A DNA stretch of 64,000 nucleotides from Prevotellaceae bacterium MN60 (lineage in GTDB: Bacteria > Bacteroidota > Bacteroidia > Bacteroidales > Bacteroidaceae), in NCBI GenBank assembly GCA_900199555.1, contig FZQZ01000013.1, forward strand, positions 1 through 64,000. The letters are read 5' to 3'. Position numbers and translations under genes: made by a program. The notes beneath the pieces are model-generated. The model was not told the origin of the DNA. It did no database searches and was given only the letters and a program-made list of their open reading frames with translations. Shown here one piece after another: positions 54,417-63,431 of the stretch. The first letter of the stretch is position 1. Every line of letters starts with the position of its first letter.

Positions 54417-55673
54417 ATGATAGAAATAAAAAGAGACAGATATCTAAAGCAGTTGGTAGAAAGTCGTCAGAATGGCTTTATCAAGGTGGTGACAGGAATT
54501 CGCAGGTGTGGCAAGTCATATCTACTGAACGTCTTGTTTTACCACTTCCTATTAGATAATGGGGTGGCCGATGACCACATCATCCGCATTGACCTTGAAG
54601 ACCGCATGAACAAGGAATTGAGGAACCCAGACACGATGCTCCATTATGTTCATGACAGAATCAAGGACAAGGAACTTTATTACATCATCATCGATGAGGT
54701 ACAGTTGATGGACGAGTTTGTCGATGTATTGAATAGCTTCCGTCATATTGATAATGCCGACACATATGTGACTGGTAGTAACTCTCACTTTTTATCATCA
54801 GATATCCCAACGGAATTTCGTGGTCGAGGTGAGACGATTCATGTGAATCCGCTCTCTTTTGCTGAGTTCTATTCGGCCATTGGCGGTGACAAGCAAGAGG
54901 CATGGCGCGAATATTACACCTATGGTGGTTTGCCACTAATACAGTCTTTTGAGACCGAAGAAAAGAAAATCAACTATCTTAAGAACTTGTTTGAGACTGT
55001 ATATTTGGCAGATATCATTGAGAGACACAAAATTCAAAATGAGGATGAAATGCGCGAGCTGGTGCTAATAATGGCATCATCTATAGGCTCTCCGTGTAAT
55101 CCAACAAAACTCTCAAATACCTTCAAAAGTGTTAAGAATGTAAACATTACCAACAAGACCATAGCCAATTATCTAGCCTTTCTGTCAGAATCGTTCCTAC
55201 TGAACAAAGCTATACGCTATGATATTAAAGGTAAGAAATACATCAACACGCTATCCAAATACTATTTCTCTGATATAGGTCTTAGAAATGCAATTCTTGA
55301 TATGCGACAGCAAGAGGAAACGCATATCATGGAGAACATTATTTATAACGAACTGATTACACGCGGCTATAGCGTGGACGTTGGGATGGTGGAGATTAGA
55401 AAACCAGATAAAGACGGAAAATGGTCTCGTACCCAACTTGAGGTTGACTTTATTGCGAGCCTCGGCAGTAAGAAGTATTACGTACAGTCGGCTTTGTCCA
55501 TTCCTGACAGAGAAAAAGAGATACAGGAATCTCGTTCTCTAATGAATATCAATGATTCTTTCAAGAAGATTATCATTGTGAAGGACCACATCATGCCACG
55601 TCGCAATGAAGATGGCATACTGACAATAGGTCTTTTCGACTTCTTGCTCAAAGAGGACAGCCTAGATATGTAG
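54417..55673 (+). CDS. AAA ATPase with DUF4143 C-terminal domain
   Basis: The start is placed at MIEIKRDRYLKQLVESRQNG (54417); the Met at 54393 is an alternative. About 418 residues. Walker A is GIRRCGKSYLL, Walker B YYIIIDEVQLM, and sensor 1 TYVTGSNSHFL. The GRGETIHVNPLSFAEF segment is typical of the family, and the DUF4143 part carries a PD-(D/E)XK-like end (LEVDFIASLGSKKYYVQSAL). These proteins are widespread in Bacteroidales, with roles unclear. Confidence 0.87.
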   Translation: MIEIKRDRYLKQLVESRQNGFIKVVTGIRRCGKSYLLNVLFYHFLLDNGVADDHIIRIDLEDRMNKELRNPDTMLHYVHDRIKDKELYYIIIDEVQLMDEFVDVLNSFRHIDNADTYVTGSNSHFLSSDIPTEFRGRGETIHVNPLSFAEFYSAIGGDKQEAWREYYTYGGLPLIQSFETEEKKINYLKNLFETVYLADIIERHKIQNEDEMRELVLIMASSIGSPCNPTKLSNTFKSVKNVNITNKTIANYLAFLSESFLLNKAIRYDIKGKKYINTLSKYYFSDIGLRNAILDMRQQEETHIMENIIYNELITRGYSVDVGMVEIRKPDKDGKWSRTQLEVDFIASLGSKKYYVQSALSIPDREKEIQESRSLMNINDSFKKIIIVKDHIMPRRNEDGILTIGLFDFLLKEDSLDM

Positions 55674-55713
55674 TCTTTGTTTTAACGGTTTCGTATATTA
55701 GACATTATAAATT

Positions 55714-56667
55714 ATGGAGATAGACATCTTTCCACTTCCATCCACAAAAGGAGTTCATCGCTATATTGGCACGGCATTCTTAGGATTGATTATCATTACC
55801 TACATTGTTGGTGCATACAAGGTTGCCCAACAACTTATAGGTGAAGACAAGGAGCTTCTTTGCTTTCTTGTCACTATACCAATATTCATTGGTGGATATG
55901 CCGTCCTCATATTGTTGCTTCACGGCATCAAACAATGTCTTTATGCTTACTTCAAGCGCAATAGAAAGGAATTGAACAATCGCGCTGACCGTGAGAACAT
56001 GGACAACTATATTGTCAAACATCTGGAGGATATTCAAAAGAAACTGGACGCAAAAGCAGCAATAGAAAAACCACAAAGCGATGTAGCCCCATTGTCCCAA
56101 CCTGTACGACAAGAGCCCAAGACACATGAGGAAGCTGACAATATACAGCCAAAGATTATGCCTGAACTTGAAGATGCGCTCAAAAATGCTCAGCGAGATT
56201 TGGCTCCGTTTATACAACAGTTGTACATTGACCGCATCCAATTGACGGAAGCGAAAGCAAAGCATGACAAGGAGAAATTGGAGAAGATTCTCAGATATAC
56301 GCGCCTTGTCCTCCTTCCTCATGGTTTCAGTGATGAAGAACTCTATCAGATAGAGGAAGCCGTCAAACTACTTGTACAATGCAATGGCATTGTGAATTGC
56401 GTCTCTGTCAAGATTGAAAAGAATAAACTGAAACAAGCCGACCTCAAAAACTTGGTATGGAACATAGGTTATCAGTACAATATTGATTCAGAAGTTCAAG
56501 CTCTGTTCGTGCTCAATCTATTTCACTCCTGGTTTAATAATTCAGAAAAAGAGACAGTACGCAAAACGCTTCGAAATACAAAAGGCAATTATTCAATAGA
56601 GATAGACGAAAACATTATAGAGAATTTACCAAAGTTAGAAGAGAAAGTACTTGGCAAGAATCGCTAA
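55714..56667 (+). CDS. Membrane-anchored coiled-coil hypothetical protein, 317 aa
   Basis: Two membrane segments (about 18-40, IGTAFLGLIIITYIVGAYKVA, and 48-72, FLVTIPIFIGGYAVLILLLHGI) are followed by a charged linker with Pro/Gln. A cytoplasmic helical domain (about 150-310) comes last. No enzymatic motif is seen. It follows the ATPase gene by 40 nt and may be cotranscribed with it. Confidence 0.75.
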   Translation: MEIDIFPLPSTKGVHRYIGTAFLGLIIITYIVGAYKVAQQLIGEDKELLCFLVTIPIFIGGYAVLILLLHGIKQCLYAYFKRNRKELNNRADRENMDNYIVKHLEDIQKKLDAKAAIEKPQSDVAPLSQPVRQEPKTHEEADNIQPKIMPELEDALKNAQRDLAPFIQQLYIDRIQLTEAKAKHDKEKLEKILRYTRLVLLPHGFSDEELYQIEEAVKLLVQCNGIVNCVSVKIEKNKLKQADLKNLVWNIGYQYNIDSEVQALFVLNLFHSWFNNSEKETVRKTLRNTKGNYSIEIDENIIENLPKLEEKVLGKNR

Positions 56668-56768
56668 TAGCGCATTTGTGGATTTCTATTTTTGTTTGGT
56701 CTTACAACCTTCTTTACGTCCCCTTATCGTTCACGTGTAATTGTAAATAACTGATATACAATAGCGTT

Positions 56769-56848
56769 TATATTTGAGGAGGTAAAGTAAGATCAGATTT
56801 TGATTCTACATAAGAAGGCGTGCAGGTCTTTCGACCTACACGCTTTTT
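56769..56848 (+). ncRNA. Possible small RNA unit (-7 box plus terminator)
   Basis: TATATTTG (56769-56776) is followed about 40 nt later by a strong terminator. Its stem is GCGTGCAGGTC/GACCTACACGC with one mismatch (56818-56843), followed by T5. The product would be about 65 nt and contains no sensible ORF. No -33 box at proper spacing is visible, so it may only be the terminator of the upstream gene. Confidence 0.4.
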
Positions 56849-56985
56849 CTTTATACGTTTATAAAAATAGTTTTTGAGAAAACCTTTATTAGAATACGAA
56901 ATGCCCTTACGAGTATTCGAGAAATACAGCTAAGCCAGTTCTGAATATAGCTATTTAGAGTTGCAAGACAGCTGTACTAGCACTC

Positions 56986-57165
56986 CAATAGTGCCACTTT
57001 TGGACGTCAATAGTTACTGTAAAGGACCTCAATAGTTACTGTATTGCGATGCTAAAGTGCCACTTTTGCGAGCCTCGATTTTCAATTCAGCCTACATCCG
57101 AATAGTTTGCAGGCTGAATTCGAAGGGTTTGACGGCATAATTCTCTTCGAATTATGCCGTCAAAC
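56986..57165. repeat. Non-coding stretch sharing repeated words with 60.0-60.5 kb
   Basis: It contains CAATAGTGCCACTTTT (56986-57001), GGACGTCAA, a CTCAATAGTTACTGTATTGC-like word and ATGCCGTCAAACTATTT. Matching or near-matching copies occur between 60098 and 60473. A perfect 16-bp stem (57127-57142 with 57150-57165) lies at its right end. No gene is seen from 56668 to 57252. Confidence 0.65.
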
Positions 57166-57252
57166 TATTTTTCCGAAATATCCTACAGATTTCTTTTCTA
57201 TTTACAATTCTTTTTATTACTTTTGCAAGCATAATTAAAAACATAACTAACC

Positions 57253-58089
57253 ATGGCAAAGGTCTTTCAGATATTAGTACCTGACAATACGCTTGTATCT
57301 CGAATTATTAGTTGCGAGAATCAAGTGACAGAATTATTTGTGATTGACAGAGCAGATAAGAACTTCGTTTCTGAGAATTCAAAAGAACTTAACAAGCCTG
57401 CCCTATATATCTTGTGTAATAGAGATAAGAAGCAACTATATGTTGGAGAAACAGACGATTCTCTAAAGCGTTTGAAGAATCACGAAGCAAAAGATTTCTG
57501 GACTGAAGCCATTGTATTTCACTCTACAACGGATACACTTTCAACAACTGAAGTAAAGTGGTTAGAAGCCAAGACCTATGAGACCTTAGCAGAATTGGGC
57601 TATTATGATCTGTCGCAGAATAAGCAGAAGCCTCAGTCTCCTCCTTTGAAAAAGAATCAGATATATACTCTTGAGCCAATATTCGAAGAAGCAAAGAATT
57701 ATATCTGTGCTGCAGGATTCGATATCTTCCTAAAAGGAGAAAAAGACAAACAGCAGGAAGAGGAGAGCCTAATATCATGCACACTATCAAGAAATGCAGA
57801 TGCAAAAGGTTTATTCAATCCTCAAGATGGGAGTCTTATTGTGCTGAAAGGTAGTAAAATAAATCCAGAGATGGTAAAAAAGGCTAGTCCACAGATTGTT
57901 GCAAAACGCATAAAAGACATTGCCAAGTATGCAAAGAAATCTGGCAAAGAACTTATCGTCACTCAAGACGTTAGATTCAATTCTCCTAGCGGAGCTGCTG
58001 TTTTCTGTTGCGGTGGTTCTGCGAACGGATGGATTGAATGGAAAGACGCGAGCAACAACAAACTTGAAATATACAAAAAGAAAGAATAA
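57253..58089 (+). CDS. GIY-YIG nuclease-family protein with DUF4357
   Basis: 278 residues. A GIY-YIG module lies at about 48-110: ALYILCNRDKKQLYVGETDD, then a conserved Glu region TEVKWLEAKTYETL. A DUF4357 domain is at the C-terminus (FNSPSGAAVFCCGGSANGWIEWK). DUF4357 often ends restriction- or nuclease-related proteins. A -7 box (57218-57225, TACTTTTG) is present. It is probably cotranscribed with the 122-aa gene 14 nt behind it. Confidence 0.85.
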   Translation: MAKVFQILVPDNTLVSRIISCENQVTELFVIDRADKNFVSENSKELNKPALYILCNRDKKQLYVGETDDSLKRLKNHEAKDFWTEAIVFHSTTDTLSTTEVKWLEAKTYETLAELGYYDLSQNKQKPQSPPLKKNQIYTLEPIFEEAKNYICAAGFDIFLKGEKDKQQEEESLISCTLSRNADAKGLFNPQDGSLIVLKGSKINPEMVKKASPQIVAKRIKDIAKYAKKSGKELIVTQDVRFNSPSGAAVFCCGGSANGWIEWKDASNNKLEIYKKKE

Positions 58090-58103
58090 AATCATAAATT
58101 AAA

Positions 58104-58472
58104 ATGTTTCAACACAACAAAACTGACAAACTTATCTTTGTTAACATTAAGAACTCATACGAGGCCATGAAACGGCACGAGACAAGCGACCACTTTTATC
58201 GTAGTAGCCTTTACGATTGTACTGTTAAGTATTGGCGTGTTGCAGAAGAGAAGGCTTCATCTGCAACCCATATTCTTGGATGCTACAAAGGCAAAGTAAT
58301 TGAGGTCGTACGGATTAACAATGTTACAGAAGTTATAACAGGCAAATATGCAGGGAGAAAGATATTCGATGGTATCGAACAACCTAATTCCATGTATTTA
58401 GGGTTAGATCTTCATGAGGTCTTTGATACTCATGCAAACTTTAATACAAAATATTGGAATATGAATGTTTAG
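58104..58472 (+). CDS. Hypothetical protein, 122 aa
   Basis: A compact soluble protein: FVNIKNSYEAMKRHETSDHFYRSSLYDCTVKYWRV, then beta strands ATHILGCYKGKVIEVVRINNVTEVI and TGKYAGRKIFDGI. It resembles small Bacteroidales partner proteins that carry a beta-barrel-like LASV/SH3-type fold, but no family is certain. Its position right behind the GIY-YIG/DUF4357 gene suggests a two-gene module. Confidence 0.7.
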   Translation: MFQHNKTDKLIFVNIKNSYEAMKRHETSDHFYRSSLYDCTVKYWRVAEEKASSATHILGCYKGKVIEVVRINNVTEVITGKYAGRKIFDGIEQPNSMYLGLDLHEVFDTHANFNTKYWNMNV

Positions 58473-58573
58473 CTACTTCTTTTAACAAGAACTGATTAAA
58501 GAAGGTTTAGATTCTCAAGACACTAGGGACAGGTAGCCGTCTCACCCAAGTTCCCAATATCAATATTACATTC

Positions 58574-58612
58574 CCTCCCTCACGAGCTTCCCATCGTAAG
58601 GGAGGATTGTTT
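58574..58612 (+). terminator. Terminator of the GIY-YIG unit
   Basis: CCTCCCT...ACGA (58574-58585) pairs with TCGT...AGGGAGG (58594-58605), followed by ATTGTTTTT. Confidence 0.75.
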
Positions 58613-58645
58613 TTACCTGAAAAAAAAGTATTTCTTTCTATTTTT

Positions 58646-58677
58646 CTTGCTTACTATAAAATTAATATGTATATTTG
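58646..58677 (+). promoter_or_regulatory. Promoter of the membrane protein gene
   Basis: CTTG (58646-58649), 20 nt, TATATTTG (58670-58677). The leader to the ATG is about 70 nt. Confidence 0.65.
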
Positions 58678-58752
58678 TCGGCAAATAATCAATAACTGAA
58701 ACGCCTAATTAGGAAAAGAGGTGTTGAATTTCATAATTAAAATTACTATTGT

Positions 58753-59817
58753 ATGGGAAACTTGATTGAAAAAGGAAAGGAATGGGCTCAAAAGATTCCT
58801 GAGTTCTCTAGTCAAACGTATGTCATTGTGGCTTATGTAATTTCTGCACTCGTAACTATCGCAGCTTTGTTCTTGGTTTATGAAGCAGTAACTACAGATG
58901 CATTGTTCTTTGGTGCCAACTGGAACATGTTTAAATCTCCGTTAGGAAATTTCTGTTGGATTATCGGTTTTTTCTGGGCGATGCTTTGGTGGGGAAAATT
59001 TACTCACTGGTCAGCAACTCCAATAATTGAGAAACGTGACAGATATACAGACCAAGTGTTGGAGAGAAAAGAGAATATGGACATCACAGAACAGATGTTT
59101 GCAAAAATGCTGATGCCTATCATTGGACATTTCGTTATAGAGCCGATAATGTATGGTGCAATTATCTATTATCCCATCCAGTGTATTATCGCTATCGTTG
59201 GTGGAATCTTCCCATATGTGCTTTCAATAATAGTACTGGCTATTTGTGGTGCATTCTGGGTATTTGGACCAAAAGCCAAATTTCGTTATCGTTCACTTGC
59301 CCTCGTTGCTGCAGGTTTGCTGTTTGCTGGTGCATTTGGATGGGGAGCATATGCTATTATTTCATCGGATAATCAAATCGAGACATTCGTAGAAGATAAC
59401 ATTCAACCTGCTGATTCTGAGGCAGCCTCTTATACGTCCGAAGAACCTATTGTCGAAGAACCTGTCAGCGAAGATAATGAGGAAGAACAGATTGGCGGAG
59501 ATGACAACGAAGGTCTCTTGGGTAGTTTAGCAGAGGGTACTACAATATACGTTGGAGAGATGGCTGGATTCCCTATTGAATTTACGATTACCAAAGAGGA
59601 TGGTAGTATAAAGGCTGTATATAAGAACGTAAAGTATTCAACAACTATGCAGCTAATTGGAGAGTCACTACCAGCTGCTGGAGGTAATATTTCGTTTATG
59701 GGTAAAGATCCTCAGCATAATTCATGGACTTTTGAATTAAAAGGTAATGCTGAAGAAATTACGGGAACAGCAATGGGAGATAATAAAGAACTCCCTGTAA
59801 CACTCCATAAGAAATAA
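58753..59817 (+). CDS. Multi-pass membrane protein with acidic linker and C-terminal beta domain
   Basis: 354 residues. Five hydrophobic segments (about 22-45, 62-82, 118-135, 140-165 and 176-200) are followed by a strongly acidic linker (about 215-255) that contains runs of Glu. A folded C-terminal domain comes last (TTIYVGEMAGFPIEFTITKEDGSIKAVYKNV). The domain looks like a small beta barrel on the same side of the membrane as the linker. No known family is recognised. Confidence 0.75.
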   Translation: MGNLIEKGKEWAQKIPEFSSQTYVIVAYVISALVTIAALFLVYEAVTTDALFFGANWNMFKSPLGNFCWIIGFFWAMLWWGKFTHWSATPIIEKRDRYTDQVLERKENMDITEQMFAKMLMPIIGHFVIEPIMYGAIIYYPIQCIIAIVGGIFPYVLSIIVLAICGAFWVFGPKAKFRYRSLALVAAGLLFAGAFGWGAYAIISSDNQIETFVEDNIQPADSEAASYTSEEPIVEEPVSEDNEEEQIGGDDNEGLLGSLAEGTTIYVGEMAGFPIEFTITKEDGSIKAVYKNVKYSTTMQLIGESLPAAGGNISFMGKDPQHNSWTFELKGNAEEITGTAMGDNKELPVTLHKK

Positions 59818-59921
59818 ATTCAAGATATACTTTTTGAAATATGTCTAATATTATAAGGCGCAGTAAAGAATAATTGCTGCGTCTTATAATGTATACAAAA
59901 GATTTTTGCTTAAAATAAGTC

Positions 59922-59978
59922 TTCACCTTCACGCGTATCATGCTATCTCATAGTGCAATACGCGTGAATAGTGTTTTT
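59922..59978. repeat. 57-bp inverted repeat, left arm
   Basis: It matches the reverse complement of 60737-60793 at 51 of 57 positions; mismatches are confined to the centre. Each arm contains its own hairpin (CACGCGTAT/ATACGCGTG). The pair encloses a 758-bp stretch without genes. Confidence 0.8.
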
Positions 59979-60243
59979 CAGTCTGTCTTGGCAATCATAC
60001 CAGCCTGCCTTCGTTTAGAGTCAGCCTGCCCCAACTCTGAATTAGCCTGACTCAGCGCGTAACTAGCTACATTCAGCGCCAAATCAGTTACTTTCGCACC
60101 TCAATAGATATTGTATTGCACCCCGAAATAGCTGTATTCAGAGTTGAATGTAGCCCATTTCTAACCTACCCCCACTGGGGGAGGGATTTTATCCGAAAAG
60201 AATTGTGCGTAAATACTTCTTGAATTGTACGTAAATTCTCCGA

Positions 60244-60282
60244 GAATTATGCGTAAATTCAAAGCGCATTTACGCATAATTC
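60244..60282. repeat. Perfect 15-bp hairpin in the non-coding stretch
   Basis: GAATTATGCGTAAAT (60244-60258) and ATTTACGCATAATTC (60268-60282). Neighbouring partial copies of the AATT..TACGTAAATTC word flank it. A G/C-rich palindrome of the 1.66-kb family (CCCCCACTGGGGG) lies near 60168-60180. Nothing else is seen between 59818 and 60823. Confidence 0.7.
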
Positions 60283-60613
60283 TTCGACGCTGTAATTTAG
60301 GCCAGAGTTTAATGCCGTCAAACTCATCGTAAAGTGTCGTCAAACTATTTGGGGGCTGAGGGATTATTTCAAAAAACATCTCGTAGAGTCAGAACGGAGC
60401 CACTTTAGCATCGGAATAGTGCCTATATAGGACGTCAAAATAGCTTGTTTTGCCTTGCAATAGTGCCACTTTTCCGATGCTAGAGTGGCACTATTCACAG
60501 GGATTCCATTTTTTTAGATTCCGAAAATACACGAAAAAAGCAAAATTTACGAAAACTAAGATTTTCGGGGGGGGCGTCTTTCTCGACTTTTTCGGAATTA
60601 AAAGAAAGATTCT

Positions 60614-60733
60614 GAATACGCCGTGTACAATTTTGAATACGCCACACACAACTCCGTATACGCCATAGAAAAATCTGTACGTGGCACCCACCGAATCGTA
60701 TACGCCACGCACGGATTCGTACATGGCGTATAA
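60614..60733. repeat. Degenerate ~21-bp repeats with TACGCC cores
   Basis: TACGCC cores start at 60617, 60638, 60659 and 60701, with inverted GGC-type versions at about 60678 and 60720. The spacing is about 21 bp, two helical turns. A run of eight G lies just upstream (60567-60574). Confidence 0.65.
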
Positions 60734-60736
60734 GTA

Positions 60737-60793
60737 AAAAACACTATTCACGCGTATTGCGCTATAATACTGCACGATACGCGTGAAGGTGAA
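60737..60793. repeat. 57-bp inverted repeat, right arm
   Basis: Partner of 59922-59978 (51 of 57 positions identical as inverted repeat). It ends 31 nt from the endonuclease stop codon and may act as that gene's terminator in transcripts from the right. Confidence 0.8.
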
Positions 60794-60823
60794 TAGTGAT
60801 TGCAAGCAAAATTTTTTCTCGTC

Positions 60824-61885
60824 TTACTTCGCCCTCTGTCCTGTCATCGTATAGCTCTTGCCTTCGACAAGGATGCGGAGCTTGCCACCAACGAGGACTT
60901 TCTTAGTGCGAGAGGGAGTGGCAGTAGTCTCGACAATGTCGATGGATGAGGGATTGTCTATCCAACCATTGCTCTTACCAACAACAAAGCGAGGGTCGGT
61001 GGAAGAGATGAGATGGCTCATATCAAGTGGTTGACCAGCCTTACTGCCCCAGATGTATTCTGCAAGGAAGGGATAGTCGATAAAGGGATTGCGATTGTGC
61101 TGGAAATTGCTGACAGCATCGGCACGCTTAATCTCCTTTTCTGATACGGGGTCCTGACGATGCCACTGGATGAGCACGGCAATCTCCCAAGGCTGGAACT
61201 CGAGATAGTTCTGATTTTGCATAGCGAACTTAGAGCCTACATCCTTGTTGTCTAAGCGCCAACCATCATACTTAGAGCATACATTATCTGCGCTACCATC
61301 GGCATAGCGACCATAGCAGGTGGCCATATAGAAATAGGCGCGAGCGAAGTCGCCCTTATACTCGTCTTTGGGTTCAAAAACACTGAAATCTACATTCAGC
61401 GAATCGTGATGTATCTTGCCAATCTTCAGCGAACCACTATATTTGATATTCTTCGTGGGAACACCTAAAGGATAGTTGCCACGGGCACTGTTGGCCTGGC
61501 TGTTAGAGGGATTAAGATGATAACAGTCTTTAAAGGCATCGTTCTCGTTACCACCCCACCAACTCTTGGCAAAACTGTGCTCGATATTGCAACCACTGAC
61601 TATAGAACCTGAAGCGCCAAACTTCTTCCAGTCGTCGCAATACATATCCATGCAGTAGCCTTCCTCATCGCGATCGGAGTAATAAAACACTTCCCACGTA
61701 TGACCTAATCCTGAACCATAATGCATAGAGGTATGGTTACGGATGAGCGACTTGAGATAGCCCTTCAGTTCGCCATTTTTCTTACCGTTGGCATTATCAT
61801 AGAAATGGGGCGTCAGGTCTTCTGCAGAAACAAAAGAGAAGGCACCAAGCAATATGCTTAACAGGAGTAACTTGTACTTATTCAT
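60824..61885 (-). CDS. Secreted endonuclease I family protein
   Basis: The start is placed at MNKYKLLLLSILLGAFSFVSA (61885), a signal peptide; the upstream extension lacks one. 353 residues with the endonuclease I core: CNIEHSFAKSWWGG (catalytic His), LNPSNSQANSARGNYPLG, and RNPFIDYPFLAEYIWG near the end. The tail (KVLVGGKLRILVEGKSYTMTGQRAK) resembles C-terminal sorting-type tails of Bacteroidales exported proteins. It should be a non-specific periplasmic or secreted DNase for nucleotide scavenging. Confidence 0.9.
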   Translation of the reverse strand: MNKYKLLLLSILLGAFSFVSAEDLTPHFYDNANGKKNGELKGYLKSLIRNHTSMHYGSGLGHTWEVFYYSDRDEEGYCMDMYCDDWKKFGASGSIVSGCNIEHSFAKSWWGGNENDAFKDCYHLNPSNSQANSARGNYPLGVPTKNIKYSGSLKIGKIHHDSLNVDFSVFEPKDEYKGDFARAYFYMATCYGRYADGSADNVCSKYDGWRLDNKDVGSKFAMQNQNYLEFQPWEIAVLIQWHRQDPVSEKEIKRADAVSNFQHNRNPFIDYPFLAEYIWGSKAGQPLDMSHLISSTDPRFVVGKSNGWIDNPSSIDIVETTATPSRTKKVLVGGKLRILVEGKSYTMTGQRAK

Positions 61886-61936
61886 TGTGCTATTGAATTT
61901 GTGTGTCATAAATGTACTAATGATAAATTGGGGCGA

Positions 61937-61944
61937 CAAAGGTA
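61937..61944 (-). promoter_or_regulatory. -7 box of the endonuclease I gene
   Basis: TACCTTTG on the minus strand. The two divergent -7 boxes (here and 61967-61974) are only 22 bp apart, so the promoters overlap. No clear TTTG is visible at 19-21 nt for either. Confidence 0.5.
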
Positions 61945-61966
61945 CAAATAATTTTTAGAAAAGTTG

Positions 61967-61974
61967 TACCTTTG
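61967..61974 (+). promoter_or_regulatory. -7 box of the MATE gene
   Basis: TACCTTTG, 16 nt before the ATG at 61991. Confidence 0.55.
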
Positions 61975-61990
61975 CAGGCGAAATAATGGT

Positions 61991-63382
61991 ATGAACGAGA
62001 AGAAAGACTTGCTGGCCTATATTCGTGAAGGGCGCCAAATGACACAAAGAGAGATGCTTAACTTGATTATCCAGTTGAGTATCCCTTCTATTCTTGCACA
62101 GATATCTACCATCCTGATGTTCTTCATCGATGCTGCAATGGTGGGACATCTGGGTGCTAAAGAGGCGGCATCCATCGGATTGGTGGAGTCGGCATCGTGG
62201 CTCTTTGCCGGACTGACATCGGCATGTTCGATGGGTTTCTCCGTTCAGGTGGCTCACGCCATTGGTGCCAGCGACTTTAAGCGTGCCCGACGCATACTGC
62301 GACAGGCTGTGACGTGTTGCCTGGTGTTCAGCCTGGTCATCGTAATCATCGCTGTCAGCATACACCGTTCCCTACCCTATTGGTTGGGAGGTGGTGAGGA
62401 TATTGCCACGAACGCATCGCTATACTTCCTGATATTCTCGTGTGCAGCACCCTTGTTCCAGATAGAAAGCTTGTGTGGTTCTATGCTGAAGTGTGCCGGC
62501 AACATGAAGGTGCCCAGCATACTGAATGTGGTGATGTGTGGACTGGACGTCACCTTTAACTACCTATTTATCTTTATACTAGGTATGGGAGTGCCCGGTG
62601 CAGCGCTTGGCACCAGTGTGGCGGTATTTATCACTACCCTGCTGATGGCTTACTTTCTGTTCTGGCGTTCAGACATGCTGCGACTCTTTGGCAAGAAGGC
62701 TGAGGGGATACAAAACCAGTTGTATAAGTTTAAGCCTACTGGCGACATTGTACGCACTGCCTTAAAGATAGGAGCGCCTATGAGCCTACAACACCTGCTG
62801 ATGAATAGTGCCCAACTAGTGAGTACAATGATTGTAGCACCATTAGGAACGGTAGCACTGGCAGCCCACTCGCTCGGCATCACGGTAGAGAGTCTGTGCT
62901 ATATGCCTGGCTTTGGTATCGCTGAGGCTGCCACCACACTGATTGGTCAGAGTATCGGTGCAGGCCAACGAGCACTGACGCGCTCACTGGCTTGGCTGTC
63001 GGCATCGTTGGGCATCGTGGTGATGACAGTGATGGGCATACTGATGTATATCTTTGCCTACGAGCTGATGGGACTGATGACGAGTGTAGAAGAGATTATC
63101 CTGATAGGTGGAGAGTGTCTGCGCATCGAGGCCTTTGCCGAACCGATGTTTGCAGCAGCCATCGTCTGCAACGGTATCTTTGTGGGTGCTGGCGACACGC
63201 TGAAACCAGCCATCATGAGTTTGGCATCTATGTGGGGCGTGCGCCTGACGCTGGCTGCCCTCTTGGCAGGCACCTACGGACTACCAGGTGTATGGACGGC
63301 AATGGCTATCGAGCTTACCTTCAGAGGCATCATCTTCCTCATCCGACTCAGCAGATTTAATAAAGCGAGGAGGGATGAGTGA
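61991..63382 (+). CDS. MATE-family multidrug exporter
   Basis: The start is placed at MNEKKDLLAYIREGRQMTQREML (61991), because the upstream in-frame Met overlaps the promoter. 463 residues, 12 membrane segments, with the two-fold MatE pattern: first half LIIQLSIPSILAQISTILMFFIDAAMVGHLG, second half ALKIGAPMSLQHLLMNSAQLVSTMIVAPLG. It couples Na+ or H+ entry to export of cationic compounds; the substrate is unknown. Confidence 0.93.
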   Translation: MNEKKDLLAYIREGRQMTQREMLNLIIQLSIPSILAQISTILMFFIDAAMVGHLGAKEAASIGLVESASWLFAGLTSACSMGFSVQVAHAIGASDFKRARRILRQAVTCCLVFSLVIVIIAVSIHRSLPYWLGGGEDIATNASLYFLIFSCAAPLFQIESLCGSMLKCAGNMKVPSILNVVMCGLDVTFNYLFIFILGMGVPGAALGTSVAVFITTLLMAYFLFWRSDMLRLFGKKAEGIQNQLYKFKPTGDIVRTALKIGAPMSLQHLLMNSAQLVSTMIVAPLGTVALAAHSLGITVESLCYMPGFGIAEAATTLIGQSIGAGQRALTRSLAWLSASLGIVVMTVMGILMYIFAYELMGLMTSVEEIILIGGECLRIEAFAEPMFAAAIVCNGIFVGAGDTLKPAIMSLASMWGVRLTLAALLAGTYGLPGVWTAMAIELTFRGIIFLIRLSRFNKARRDE

Positions 63383-63400
63383 GAATCGACATAAAAAGTA

Positions 63401-63431
63401 GTGCAGCCTACGAATCTATCGCAGACTGCAC
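63401..63431. terminator. Bidirectional terminator between MATE and the G-poor tract
   Basis: GTGCAG (63401-63406) pairs with CTGCAC (63426-63431), with an inner CGA/TCG pair. T-rich tracts follow on both strands. It would end both the MATE transcript and any leftward RNA from 63662. Confidence 0.6.

Noticed and set aside
60491..60805. 104-residue minus-strand ORF with a 7-residue periodicity
   Set aside because: The periodicity simply reflects the 21-bp DNA repeats, and the frame crosses one arm of the 57-bp inverted repeat.
63401..63431. Fifth copy of the GTGCAG...CTGCAC defence operator
   Set aside because: The arms are 19 nt apart instead of 5 and there is no -7 box at the 10-nt distance; it looks like a terminator.
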